DNA of 39,398 nt from Deltaproteobacteria bacterium (GTDB taxonomy: Bacteria > UBA10199 > SBBF01): the NCBI GenBank assembly GCA_016183175.1, contig JACPFC010000022.1, forward strand, positions 1 through 39,398, in the 5' to 3' direction. Made by a program: the position numbers and the translations under genes. Shown here piece by piece: positions 25,105 through 33,782 of the stretch (positions are counted from its first letter, which is position 1; each line of letters opens with the position of its first letter). The notes beneath the pieces are model-generated. The model ran no database searches. It worked only from the letters and a program-made list of their open reading frames with translations, and was not told the origin of the DNA.

Positions 25105-26562
25105 ATGTCTCTTGTCGATTTGAACGATACCATTGTCGCGCAGGCAACGCCTGTCGGTGAAGGGGCCATCGGTATTATCCGACTTTCGGGCCCGCGATCG
25201 AAGGAAATCCTCTCGCAAATTTTTCGCGGTAAAAAAAATCCGGATGAGTTTGAATCGCACCGTCTTTATCTCGGACAAATTGTCCTTCCAGAAACAGCGC
25301 AAGCTATAAATAACCAGCCGCACAGCGGCGGTGAGGGGGCTTTGCCTGCCCCTGTAATTGATCAGGTCATGGGGGTCTGGATGAAACGGCCCAATTCGTT
25401 CACCGGCGAGGAGATGGTGGAAATCCACGGCCACGGGGGGCCGGTTGTTCTCAAAGAAATCGTCGCGCTGGCACTCGGATTGGGAGCGCGGCTGGCGGAA
25501 CCGGGGGAATTTTCCCGGCGGGCCTTTTTGAACGGAAAAATCGATCTCTCGCAGGCCGAGGCGATCGCCGATCTGATTTCGGCAAAAAGCGAATGGGGGG
25601 CAAAAAACGCCCTCTCCCAACTAAACGGAACCCTTTCGCGGACAATCCGGCAGTTAAAGGAAAAGATCGTCGATTTTATGGCGGTCGTTGAAGCGGGATT
25701 CGATTTTGCGGAGGAGGATGTTCAGACATTCAAAAAAGAGGATGGTCTTCGCCTCTTTGAAGGCATTAAAGAAGAAATTGGGCGCCTCCTCGATTCATTT
25801 CAGACAGGACAGATTTATAAAGAGGGCTTAAGGGTTGCGATTATCGGCAAACCGAATGTAGGAAAATCAAGCCTTTTGAATGTCCTCTTGAATGAAGAGC
25901 GGGCGATTGTTCATGAACAGCCGGGGACGACACGGGATATCGTGGAGGGGGAACGGATGATTCAGGGCATTCGGGCCATTTTTTCCGATACGGCGGGAAT
26001 TCGGGAGGCGGAAAATTCCGTGGAGGAGGAAGGGATCAGGCGATCAAACGAAATCCTCAAAAAGGCCGATCTGGTCCTCCTTTTGCTCGATTCCAGTCAA
26101 AAATTGACTGCCGAAGACCAAAAATTGCTTCCACTTTGTGACGCACGGCGCTGTATCATTATATATAGCAAGGCCGATCTGCCTCCGGCATGGGATGCCG
26201 TTCCCGATCAACTTTTTAATAGCTCCCCCCAAGGGGGAGTTATGCCGTTTGTCAAGCTTTCGGCACGGGAGAGAACCGGCATTTCCGATCTTTTGGACAA
26301 AATTTACGCCCTTTGTCTCCACCAAAATCTGGTAAAAGACCATAATTATGTCCTGAATAATGTACGTCACCAGCAGGTCTTTGAAAAAATTCAATCGCAA
26401 TTAGAAGAGGTTATCGTCAATCTGCGTGATAATGGTCTGAATGAGGAATGCCTCGCCGAGGAACTTCGTATAATGTCTAAAGAATTAGCCAGTATCACCG
26501 GAGAGATAACAAATGAGTCTGTATTGGATGAAATTTTCTCCCGTTTTTGCATCGGCAAGTGA
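25105..26562 (+). CDS. mnmE: tRNA modification GTPase MnmE
   Basis: 485 residues. With MnmG it installs the cmnm5 group on wobble U34. N-terminal formyl-THF domain (DTIVAQATPVGEGAIGIIRLSG; GEEMVEIHGHGG), helical domain, and an inserted G domain (GKPNVGKSSLLN, TTRDIVEG, DTAGIRE), ending with the invariant FCIGK whose Cys is conserved. The guanine-specificity motif NKxD reads SKAD here. Two short insertions stand out: residues 65-84 (QAINNQPHSGGEGALPAP) in the N-terminal domain, and SSPQGGV near 26220-26241, encoded by the palindrome CTCCCCCCAAGGGGGAG. Confidence 0.97.
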   Translation: MSLVDLNDTIVAQATPVGEGAIGIIRLSGPRSKEILSQIFRGKKNPDEFESHRLYLGQIVLPETAQAINNQPHSGGEGALPAPVIDQVMGVWMKRPNSFTGEEMVEIHGHGGPVVLKEIVALALGLGARLAEPGEFSRRAFLNGKIDLSQAEAIADLISAKSEWGAKNALSQLNGTLSRTIRQLKEKIVDFMAVVEAGFDFAEEDVQTFKKEDGLRLFEGIKEEIGRLLDSFQTGQIYKEGLRVAIIGKPNVGKSSLLNVLLNEERAIVHEQPGTTRDIVEGERMIQGIRAIFSDTAGIREAENSVEEEGIRRSNEILKKADLVLLLLDSSQKLTAEDQKLLPLCDARRCIIIYSKADLPPAWDAVPDQLFNSSPQGGVMPFVKLSARERTGISDLLDKIYALCLHQNLVKDHNYVLNNVRHQQVFEKIQSQLEEVIVNLRDNGLNEECLAEELRIMSKELASITGEITNESVLDEIFSRFCIGK

Positions 26563-26725
26563 ATAAAAAATGAAAATTTGTTTTGAAATTTTGCTGGAAT
26601 TCTGGTTTAATAACCTAATCAATAGTTTTTAATCATCATCATCAGAAAAGAAAGGGGGATCCATTTTATGTTCCGGAACCCCCGGCACCTATGGAGACAC
26701 CGCCAGCTCGGGGCATTCCATTGCC

Positions 26726-27265
26726 GTGGGCGAAGACGATTTTTGTCAGGACTCGGAGGGAGAAAATTCGGGCGACGGCCCGGATGGCAATGGGCTTTTT
26801 GCCAGTTATGAACTGGAGGACGATGTGACCGGCGAATGCGACGATGGAAGCAGTATTACCATGAAGGCGGGGGCGAACAGCGCCGGTATCTGGAGGAACA
26901 CCGACGACTGTTTTCCCGAAATTTACGGGACCTTTGAAATGGGGGACGGGACCATCGTGAGCTGTCATATTTGCATGACCGAAAGTGCGGGGGTCAGCGG
27001 CGCCAATACCTCCTGTTCATCGGGCGGTTCGGCGGTCTCCCTCACCAGCGATGTCAGTTGCGATCTATCCACCACCGAGGATGAGGATGAGGGTGGTGAA
27101 GAGGGGGATGAGGAGAGCGATTGTGAAATCGCCGAGTGCAACGACGATTTCGAATGTCAGCAGGCCGCCGAGGAGGCCATCACCGACGGGAATCCGATCT
27201 GTGAAGATGAAGACAGCGTCTCGTGCATGACCTGTGTTGAGGAATGTTGTGAAATAACGGAATAG
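26726..27265 (+). CDS. Cys-rich acidic secreted orphan, 5' end unclear
   Basis: The coding frame is open from about 26646 but offers no ATG in frame; GTG 26726 is the first usable start and would leave out CSGTPGTYGDTASSGHS. An ATG at 26669 preceded by AAAGGGGGA is in a different frame. The protein is acidic and Cys-rich, with EDEDEGGEEGDEESDCE and C-terminal Cys clusters (SCMTCVEECCEITE), similar in style to the other secreted proteins here. It may be a 5'-truncated or frameshifted gene, or the end of a lipoprotein. Unknown function. Confidence 0.45.
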   Translation: MGEDDFCQDSEGENSGDGPDGNGLFASYELEDDVTGECDDGSSITMKAGANSAGIWRNTDDCFPEIYGTFEMGDGTIVSCHICMTESAGVSGANTSCSSGGSAVSLTSDVSCDLSTTEDEDEGGEEGDEESDCEIAECNDDFECQQAAEEAITDGNPICEDEDSVSCMTCVEECCEITE

Positions 27266-27286
27266 AAAGAAAATCCTGATAGTACA

Positions 27287-27329
27287 ACAAAAAGCCCGGT
27301 TGAGCTTTCGGCTCTTCCGGGCTTTTTAT
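27287..27329. terminator. Bidirectional intrinsic terminator
   Basis: AAAAAGCCCGG (27289-27299) and CCGGGCTTTTT (27317-27327) form an 11-bp arm pair enclosing a second stem GAGC-TTTCG-GCTC. It has an A-run on the left and a T-run on the right, so it can stop both the 27265 gene and the convergent tatA. It overlaps the tatA stop codon. Confidence 0.9.
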
Positions 27330-27499
27330 TCTTCTTTTTTCTTTTCTTCTTTTTCTTCGGGCTCGCCGCTCACGCTCTTTTTAAAATTCTTGAAAAACTG
27401 CCCGATCCCCTTCCCCAGTTCCGGCAATCTTTTGGGGCCGAAGATAATCAGCACAACGGCGACGATCAAAACAATTTCCCAAGGGCCAAGTTTAAACAT
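27326..27499 (-). CDS. tatA: Sec-independent protein translocase TatA/E
   Basis: A 57-residue pore-forming Tat component. [40 protein letters not shown] has the TatA layout: a short hydrophobic helix, the [11 protein letters not shown] hinge and an amphipathic helix, then a Lys/Glu tail ([10 protein letters not shown]). ATG 27499 is chosen over an upstream start because AGGA lies six bases before it. No tatC or tatB is nearby. Tat exports folded proteins. Confidence 0.95.
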   Translation of the reverse strand: MFKLGPWEIVLIVAVVLIIFGPKRLPELGKGIGQFFKNFKKSVSGEPEEKEEKKKEE

Positions 27500-27546
27500 T
27501 TCATTCCTACTTTGCCCAACCACTCGGTAAAGTCAATTTAATTTCC

Positions 27547-28872
27547 TTATGATACCAAGCGTGAAATTTCGCTCACCAGAAAAGGGGGCATGGCGCAGAT
27601 ATCTTTTCCCCGATGCCGGATCCGTTTCATTTTTCCATTGTACACAAGAACCCCCTTCTTCAGATTTCTTGATTCCAAAAAGTGAATCATGGGCAACAGG
27701 CTGTTTCTGCTGAAACCGGACTGGGATTTGACTTCAATGGGGATCCACTCTTTTTCACCGAAAAAAACAAAATCAATCTCCCGGCTGTTTTGATTTTCCT
27801 TGTAATAGTTCAGGCTTGTTGTGGCGTACGGCGCCGATGCCATCAGTTCATTACAGACAAAATTTTCCTGAAGTTTCGGATAAATCAAATTCCCGACATC
27901 CCCCCTTTCCTTCCATTCAATCCGGCCCATTCTATTGATGAAAAAATGGGTCAAACCCACATCGAAAAGATACCTCTTGGAAGCCATGCCGCCGGCCGAT
28001 TCCGGGTGTCTGGTTTGGGCGCTGATCCTGTGAACCAGATGCCATTTTTCCAAAACTTCCAAAAGCTTGGGGATTTTCCTGTAAGACGGAGAGTGCGTTG
28101 AAATCAGTTGGCTCATTTTTACAGGATGACATGTCACATCGGCCATGCGATCGAGCGCCGTCATGAACAGATTGCGGAAAATCTCTCCCAGATATCGCTC
28201 CACATCCAAAGAATACTGACGCAGAAGTTTGTCCCAGGCGATGTGGGGCAATTCGACTCCGTTGATGGTTTTCAAAACGACTTCGGGCATTCCCCCGGTT
28301 TGCAAATAATCCAGATAAGGAGGAATCAGGGATTGCTTTTGGGTTTCGCTCAACGGTTTTTCAAAAGTGGTTTTTTCCATCAACTCAATAAGTCCCTGTC
28401 GTTTGACGGCCAGCAAATATTCCTTGAAGGTAAAAGGACGCAGAATAATTTCTTCAACCCGGCCCACAGGGTAAGGGGTTTCTTCATCGAACAAGCGGGA
28501 AAGAATGGAGCCCAATAAAATGACTTTTTGATTCGTCCATTTTTCCTTGAAAAATCGGACCCAACTCCCCAGTTTTTTTGATTCCTGGGCTTCATCAAAA
28601 ACCAGCACGACATTTTGTGAGGGTTTGAAATTATATTCCCGCCATAACAGTTCCTCAAACTCCTGAAAGGATTGAGTGGCATCGATTTTTTGCGGAAGCG
28701 TGGCCAGCTCCGCCAGATTCAAAATAAGAGAGGGCCTTTCTTTCAAAGCTTCAGTCACCAAGGTGGTTTTCCCTACTTGGCGGGCCCCAGCGATGAGCAA
28801 AGTCGGGTTATTGGGAGTTTTGCTCTCCAAATAATCATGTATATTATTAATTAATTTCCTATAGATAGGCAT
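27547..28872 (-). CDS. AAA ATPase with DUF4143 domain (copy 2)
   Basis: 441 residues with the same architecture as the 20919-22235 gene but clearly diverged: Walker A GARQVGKTT (28-36), Walker B VVLVFDEAQ, LLGSILSRLF, RPFTFKEYL, GGMPEVVLK and a C-terminal nuclease-like core SREIDFVFFGEKEWIPIEVKSQSG. The role of this family is not firmly known. It lies between tatA (same strand, 47 bp away) and an AT-rich promoter containing a dyad. Probably an independent acquisition, not a tandem duplication. Confidence 0.9.
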   Translation of the reverse strand: MPIYRKLINNIHDYLESKTPNNPTLLIAGARQVGKTTLVTEALKERPSLILNLAELATLPQKIDATQSFQEFEELLWREYNFKPSQNVVLVFDEAQESKKLGSWVRFFKEKWTNQKVILLGSILSRLFDEETPYPVGRVEEIILRPFTFKEYLLAVKRQGLIELMEKTTFEKPLSETQKQSLIPPYLDYLQTGGMPEVVLKTINGVELPHIAWDKLLRQYSLDVERYLGEIFRNLFMTALDRMADVTCHPVKMSQLISTHSPSYRKIPKLLEVLEKWHLVHRISAQTRHPESAGGMASKRYLFDVGLTHFFINRMGRIEWKERGDVGNLIYPKLQENFVCNELMASAPYATTSLNYYKENQNSREIDFVFFGEKEWIPIEVKSQSGFSRNSLLPMIHFLESRNLKKGVLVYNGKMKRIRHRGKDICAMPPFLVSEISRLVS

Positions 28873-28880
28873 ATATATAA

Positions 28881-28901
28881 TACTTTTGTATCATAAAAGT
28901 A
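28881..28901. promoter_or_regulatory. Dyad upstream of DUF4143 copy 2
   Basis: TACTTTT and AAAAGTA are inverted around GTATCAT. Read on the minus strand the region is CTTGTACTTTTATGATAC, which shares CTTGTAYTTTTA with the direct repeats before DUF4143 copy 1. A likely operator or promoter element of this gene family. Confidence 0.45.
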
Positions 28902-28946
28902 CAAGATATGCCAGTAAATTGTCAAACAATGGACAGAAGAGAATCT

Positions 28947-29303
28947 CTATTCTGGTATTGTCTTCTCCAATATCGCCGGATTTTTTGGCCCCCCTTTTGC
29001 GCGGTGGGAATGGCAGGAGACCTCGTATTCTTTGACCGTCGAATCAAAGCTCCATCCTCCGGCAGGGGACATTTCAAAAAGCGCCTCATAAGCGGTGCAG
29101 ACACGGTCCGCCGACTGGGCGATCACCTTCGCCTTGCGGAGTTTTTTGTCTTCCCTGACGATGTCCGTTCTCGATGCCTTAACCTTCAGGATCGTTTCGG
29201 CGTAGGGCCAGATTTCCGCAACCGCCTCGATAGTCAGATCCTGCGCAAAGCAAAGGGAAGCCAAGGATGACAAGACGACACACAGGATGAAAAATAGTTT
29301 CAC
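28947..29303 (-). CDS. Small secreted protein, unknown
   Basis: 118 residues with a clear signal peptide KLFFILCVVLSSLASLCFA, cleavage expected before QDLTIEAVAE. The mature part (about 98 residues) is helical and charged, with two Cys (VCTAYE, VSCHSH) that could pair. GTG start at 29303, with GGGGGA about nine bases upstream. Not recognised. Periplasmic or extracellular location is inferred from the signal peptide. Confidence 0.65.
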   Translation of the reverse strand: MKLFFILCVVLSSLASLCFAQDLTIEAVAEIWPYAETILKVKASRTDIVREDKKLRKAKVIAQSADRVCTAYEALFEMSPAGGWSFDSTVKEYEVSCHSHRAKGGPKNPAILEKTIPE

Positions 29304-29366
29304 GGCTCAAATCCCCCATGGAATAGGAAAAAAGAAGTTCAAAATCAAAAAATTTTTGGGTTAAAT

Positions 29367-29471
29367 ATGCGCAAAAAAGAAAAATTTGTCGTTTGCATCA
29401 GGAATGATGAATGCGAAGACTTGGAACGTCTGAAAATCTACCGCGTCCTTCCGGATCAATCGGCCAAAAAT
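29367..29471 (+). pseudogene. Fragment of a conserved small protein
   Basis: ATG 29367 begins RKKEKFVVCIRNDECEDLE, RLKIYRVLPDQSAK, which resembles a small conserved family with KEKFVVCI..EGYE.SLELRKIYRVLPD that normally continues into a VIDESGEDYLYP end. That second half is absent; the frame instead runs antisense into the 3' end of the convergent lipoprotein gene. Family resemblance is from memory. Probably a truncated remnant. Confidence 0.4.
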
Positions 29472-29499
29472 GTTTCACCACAGGGCGAAGCAGGCAAAA

Positions 29500-30354
29500 T
29501 CATTCCTCGTCATCGCCGCAACTGTCTTCCGGATCGAACGCTTCTTCCAGCTCCTCCTTGCTTGCGAATTCAACCACGCCGTCTGGCTCCCCCGGAGGAT
29601 CGGTACAGAAGGTTCCGGTGAGGGTCTCGGTGGTGCCGTCGAAGACATAGGTGTATTCAAATCCGATGGCGGTCTCTTCGCCCCCTTCGGGCAAGGCAGT
29701 GAGCCCCGAGCAACTGTCCGCGGTGGAAAAAACGGCCGTGACATCGATGGTGCCGTCGCATTCCAGCGAACCCTCGATGGTCCCGGACATCGCCCCATTC
29801 AGGGTGACATTGCCCCCGCACTTTTCGACCACGCAATCTTCAAAGGTTTGGCCAAAACCCATGTCGAATCCGGCGCTAAAACCTCCCCCATCGCAAGGGA
29901 TCAGGCTCACGCCGGTAAGCAAGGCCCCCCCCGTAGTGGTGAAGGTGTATGTGCCCCCCTCGGCGCAACTGCAGGTGGTGGTCACCTCCCCCTCATCCGT
30001 GCTGTCGAATGTGCAGGAGGAAAAGTCAACAGCGTCCTCTTCCACTCTCTTCACCAGGAAGCCGCCGCCAAAGCCCCCCCCGAACGAATCGACCGTGCTG
30101 GTGACACTGTCGGTCACCGAGGACGAAGAGGCGGTGGAGGCTTTGACCGTGTCACTGACTTCCACGGTGTCGTCGCCGGTATCATCCCCGGTATCATCAC
30201 CACCGGTATCATCGCCGCCAGTGTCGTCTCCGCCGGTATCTCCCGCCCCCGCATCAGTGCTTGCGCTATCACTGCACTGGTTTAGGGCCGTTAAAAAAAA
30301 GGCCAAAAGGCCGACGAAAATAAAACTCTTTGTAAGCTTGAAAAGATTGTCCAT
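29500..30354 (-). CDS. Cys-rich putative lipoprotein with DTGGD repeat linker
   Basis: 284 residues. A signal peptide with an approximate lipobox (FVGLLAFFLTALNQC) would lipidate Cys27. Residues about 36-63 are tandem DTGGD/DTGDD units, encoded by 15-base repeats around 30174-30250, a flexible acidic stalk. The rest is a Gly/Thr-rich, likely beta domain with paired Cys (SSCTFDS, TTCSCAEG, PCDGGG, DCVVEKCGG, ECDGT, DSCSG, TFCTD, DSCGD). AAGGAGGGAGT before ATG 30354 is a strong ribosome site. An outer-membrane or surface lipoprotein is likely; no family recognised. Confidence 0.7.
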   Translation of the reverse strand: MDNLFKLTKSFIFVGLLAFFLTALNQCSDSASTDAGAGDTGGDDTGGDDTGGDDTGDDTGDDTVEVSDTVKASTASSSSVTDSVTSTVDSFGGGFGGGFLVKRVEEDAVDFSSCTFDSTDEGEVTTTCSCAEGGTYTFTTTGGALLTGVSLIPCDGGGFSAGFDMGFGQTFEDCVVEKCGGNVTLNGAMSGTIEGSLECDGTIDVTAVFSTADSCSGLTALPEGGEETAIGFEYTYVFDGTTETLTGTFCTDPPGEPDGVVEFASKEELEEAFDPEDSCGDDEE

Positions 30355-30520
30355 ACTCCCTCCTTATTGTTTGACAAGGCTAATTGGAACCCCCCATGAT
30401 TAAAATCATATGACTAAGATCATATATTATTACTAATAGTCCTAATTTATGCCAGCAAAAAAGTTAACTTGATAAGTTGTTATGATTTCAATAAGATCGG
30501 ATGTCATTTTCTTTTCACGG

Positions 30521-32275
30521 ATGAAATACGACATCATCATCATCGGCGCGGGACATGCGGGGTGCGAGGCGGCGTGGGCCTGCGCCCGGCGCAACTACGC
30601 CACTGGTGGCCACCCTACCCTTCTCATCACCGGCAACATCGATCAGATCGCCCACATGAGTTGCAACCCCGCCATCGGCGGTCTCGGCAAAGGGCATCTG
30701 GTGCGGGAGATCGATGCCCTTGGCGGCCTGATGGGAAAAGTCGCTGATGCCACCGGCATCCAATATCGACGGCTCAATACCAAAAAAGGGGCGGCGGTTC
30801 AGGGGACGCGCTGTCAGAGCGATATGTATGTCTACAAGGAACGGATGCGCCGGATTTTGGAGGAAGAAAATAATCTTCATATAAAACAATGTGTTGTAAG
30901 TAAAATTCTCATTTCTGATGGCCGAGTTTACGGTGTTGAAACAACAATGGGCCAGCAGTTTTTGGCTCGTGCGGTTGTCGTGACGACCGGCACATTCATG
31001 CGAGGTTTGTGTCATGTCGGCCTAAAAAATGCGCCGGGGGGTCGGATGGGAGATATTGTCTCGAACGACCTCTCTGGAAATTTGAGAGAACTTGGTTTTG
31101 AAATTGGACGTCTCAAAACAGGAACGGTTCCGCGGCTGGATGGAAAGACGATCGATTTCTCGTGGCTGGAGAAACAGTGGGGAGATACGCCGCGACCCCA
31201 TTTCTCTTTTTCAAAAATTGATAATCCTTTGCGCCAAGTTTGTTGTCATTTGACCTATACGTCGCATAAGACTCACGAGATCATTCGGAATAATTTGGAC
31301 CGTTCCCCCATCTATCAAGGGGTCATTGAAGGGTGCGGTCCACGATATTGTCCTTCCATAGAGGATAAAATTCATCGCTTTGCCGACAAGGAGCGACACC
31401 AGATTTTTCTTGAGCCGACCTCTTTATCTACTTGTGAAGTCTATCCAAATGGTCTTTCCACCTCCCTCCCATACGATGTTCAGCTTGCTTTTTTGCGAAC
31501 AATTTGCGGCTTGGAGAATGTGGAGATTATGCGACCCGGATATGCAGTGGAATATGATTATACGCCACCGACGCAACTTAAGGCGACATTGGAGACAAAA
31601 TTAATTCCCGGTCTCTTTTTTGCCGGACAGATCAACGGAACCTCCGGTTACGAGGAGGCGGCGGCGCAGGGGATTGTCGCCGGCATTAATGCGGGTCGGT
31701 TCGTTCGTGAAGAAGATGATTTTGTTCTTTCCCGCTCCGAGGCGTACATCGGGGTTCTTGTCGACGATCTTGTCACCAAGGGGGTCGGTGGAGAACCTTA
31801 CCGGATGTTCACCTCGCGGGCGGAACATCGTTTGAGCTTGCGGGAAGATAACGCTGATATGCGTCTGCGCGAATACGGGTATCAGCTGGGGTTAGTCCCT
31901 GCCGGGGAATACACGGCCTTCATTGAGAAAAAAAAGAGAATGGATGAGGCGGTGCAAACAGGTTTTTTGGACGATCTTGATCTTGAATGGCGTGAGACGA
32001 TTTTATCTGACATTAAATATGATGGATACCGCCGTCGCCAAGAGTTGGAGATCAAGAAGATGGAACAAATGGAAAAAATACAAATTCCTTCGCGTTTTGG
32101 GTATCGTGGGATTAGTGGCCTCTCGCATGAGGTCGTTGAAAAACTGGAACGGGTCAGACCGGCGAGTCTCGCCCAAGCCTCCCGTATCCCCGGCATCACA
32201 CCAGCGGCCCTTTCGATCATTTTGATCTATGTGAAAAAATCGGGTGCCTTACAAAATTCTGTACATTCCTTCTGA
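30521..32275 (+). CDS. mnmG: tRNA U34 carboxymethylaminomethyl synthesis enzyme MnmG (short form)
   Basis: 584 residues. FAD-binding partner of MnmE. N-terminal [79 protein letters not shown] and [16 protein letters not shown] are all canonical, and the C-terminus has [21 protein letters not shown] and PGITPAALS. Between [12 protein letters not shown] and IKYDGY only about 35 residues remain where typical MnmG has about 85, so a helical segment of about 50 residues is missing. ATG 30521 starts at the homology; ATG 30482 would add 13 residues. Confidence 0.95.
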   Translation: MKYDIIIIGAGHAGCEAAWACARRNYATGGHPTLLITGNIDQIAHMSCNPAIGGLGKGHLVREIDALGGLMGKVADATGIQYRRLNTKKGAAVQGTRCQSDMYVYKERMRRILEEENNLHIKQCVVSKILISDGRVYGVETTMGQQFLARAVVVTTGTFMRGLCHVGLKNAPGGRMGDIVSNDLSGNLRELGFEIGRLKTGTVPRLDGKTIDFSWLEKQWGDTPRPHFSFSKIDNPLRQVCCHLTYTSHKTHEIIRNNLDRSPIYQGVIEGCGPRYCPSIEDKIHRFADKERHQIFLEPTSLSTCEVYPNGLSTSLPYDVQLAFLRTICGLENVEIMRPGYAVEYDYTPPTQLKATLETKLIPGLFFAGQINGTSGYEEAAAQGIVAGINAGRFVREEDDFVLSRSEAYIGVLVDDLVTKGVGGEPYRMFTSRAEHRLSLREDNADMRLREYGYQLGLVPAGEYTAFIEKKKRMDEAVQTGFLDDLDLEWRETILSDIKYDGYRRRQELEIKKMEQMEKIQIPSRFGYRGISGLSHEVVEKLERVRPASLAQASRIPGITPAALSIILIYVKKSGALQNSVHSF

Positions 32276-32850
32276 CATCAAATTATCGCCTCCATCTTCC
32301 TCATTTTTAGTGGTAGTCATCATAAGGGACAGTTGCCCCATCACCGAACAATCTGACCTCTATTATGTACATTTTTTATTTTTTTAATAAATGTCGTATA
32401 ATATTAATAGTTTTTTTGCCATTTATTGCCTATTTTTCTATGTAAACCATAATTTTTTTACTATTTTTTAAGCGATGTTTCACGTGGAACAATTTTTGAT
32501 AATCAGTTAAAAGGATTAGATCAATTATAATGGCTTATTTTTTGTTATTTAACATTATACGATATAGTGTTTATAGTAGGTAACCATTCGGTGTAGCTCC
32601 TGATCAAGCCATTTTTATGATTGTAACCATTCGGTCTTGGGTGGTTGTCTTGAGGTTTTGTCGGCTGTTTGAGCGCACCACAAGTAAATCGCCAACCGAA
32701 GCAAACTGAACCACAATCGACAAGTCAGGTGGCGATTAAAAAAACCGCGAGTTCCGACAAAACCGAAAGAAAACAGCCGAGACCGAATGGTTACTTAAGA
32801 GTTACAATAAATATTGATCTAATCTCCACACTCATGTATTTTACGCTCCT
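32276..32850. other. AT-rich mnmG-rsmG intergenic segment with repeats and parS
   Basis: 575 bases without a convincing gene. 32340-32580 is very AT-rich. GTAACCATTCGGT occurs at 32580-32592 and 32623-32635 and inverted at 32782-32794, so 32623-32794 forms a large interrupted hairpin, with TCGGCTGTTT and AAACAGCCGA pairing inside. A parS-like site is listed separately. No T-run terminator for mnmG is clear. Confidence 0.6.
32476..32491. promoter_or_regulatory. parS site 1 (ParB binding)
   Basis: TGTTTCACGTGGAACA matches the conserved 16-bp parS palindrome TGTTTCACGTGAAACA at 15 of 16 positions. It lies upstream of rsmG, about 1.3 kb before parA, where ParB would nucleate a partition complex. 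Confidence 0.88.
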
Positions 32851-33519
32851 ATGGCGTATAAAAGAATGATCAAAGAGGCTCTCAGTTCTAATAATTTCAA
32901 CTCGGATGAATGCGCCGTTGGCAAATTTGAGGAATTAGTTAATCTGACTCTCAAATGGAGCAAATCAATCAATATCACCGCACATCGGGATCCAGAAACC
33001 ATCATATATAAGGATATTGTCGATAATCTCTATTTATCTGATTTTATAAGTAATTATAGTAGATTAGATTCGGCTAGTCCAAATTCAATAGGAATTGACA
33101 TGGGATCTGGGGCTGGATTCTCCGGATTAGTGTTAATGATTGCCAATCCACAAGTCTCGATGGCCTTTTTAGAATCTGACCGGAAAAAAATAAATTATAC
33201 CAAAGAGGTATGCCGTAAGCTCCTATTAAGTAAAGCAGATTTTATCCATGCTAGGGCAGAGAGTAATCCTGATTTATTCAAAGAAAAATTTCATTTTTCT
33301 ATAACTCGCGCCACGTGGCCACTCGAAAGATATCTAAAATACGGGCAATATTATGTACAGAATTATGGTCATTCATTCTATATGTCCGCGAAAAGATTAA
33401 AAAATACTAACCAGCTAGGCCAGGAATATCAAGGCTTTGCGGACGATGAAAAATATTTTTACAAAATTGAGCCAAAAGGATACGAAAGATCAATTTTTTC
33501 CTTCAAAAAAGTTGCTTAA
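32851..33519 (+). CDS. rsmG: 16S rRNA (guanine-527-N7)-methyltransferase RsmG, divergent
   Basis: 222 residues. The SAM-binding motif IGIDMGSGAGFSGLVL matches the RsmG DxGSGAGFPGL loop; FLESDRKKINYTKEVCRKL and HARAES follow as in RsmG, and ITRATWPLERYLKY stands for the usual RAxAxL. Several positions are unusual (FSGL for FPGL, SAKR for the KG motif). Codon use is markedly AT-rich compared with mnmG and parA, as is the flanking DNA. The position between mnmG and parA, flanked by two parS sites, is classical. ATG 32866 is an alternative start. Confidence 0.87.
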   Translation: MAYKRMIKEALSSNNFNSDECAVGKFEELVNLTLKWSKSINITAHRDPETIIYKDIVDNLYLSDFISNYSRLDSASPNSIGIDMGSGAGFSGLVLMIANPQVSMAFLESDRKKINYTKEVCRKLLLSKADFIHARAESNPDLFKEKFHFSITRATWPLERYLKYGQYYVQNYGHSFYMSAKRLKNTNQLGQEYQGFADDEKYFYKIEPKGYERSIFSFKKVA

Positions 33520-33521
33520 AT

Positions 33522-33537
33522 TGTTTCACGTGAAACA
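33522..33537. promoter_or_regulatory. parS site 2 (ParB binding)
   Basis: TGTTTCACGTGAAACA, a perfect match to the parS consensus, immediately after the rsmG stop and 246 bases before parA. The rest of the rsmG-parA gap (33538-33782) is AT-rich with no gene seen; GGGAGG before GTG 33783 is the parA ribosome site. Confidence 0.95.
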
Positions 33538-33782
33538 TTATAAGTATATGATTTTATTATATTAATTTTAAAATAACCGAATAGCCATTAAAGAACATCT
33601 ATTTTTCATTCATTTTTTTCTTGCAATTATACGTCTAACTAGCCAGAATCGCTCCTCAAAGAGGTTGCTTCATCCAATTTTCAATTAATTTCAAGGAGTT
33701 ATCGTGGATGCGGAATTATTATAGTATTATATCTATTTGAAATTATTTATTTATTATAAAAACATTTATTCCGGGAGGTCTT

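Noticed and set aside
32669-32869. A 66-codon frame (TTG start) before rsmG.
   Set aside because: It lies within the inverted-repeat region, is Lys/Thr/Gln-rich without a family, and overlaps the rsmG start; no support as a gene.
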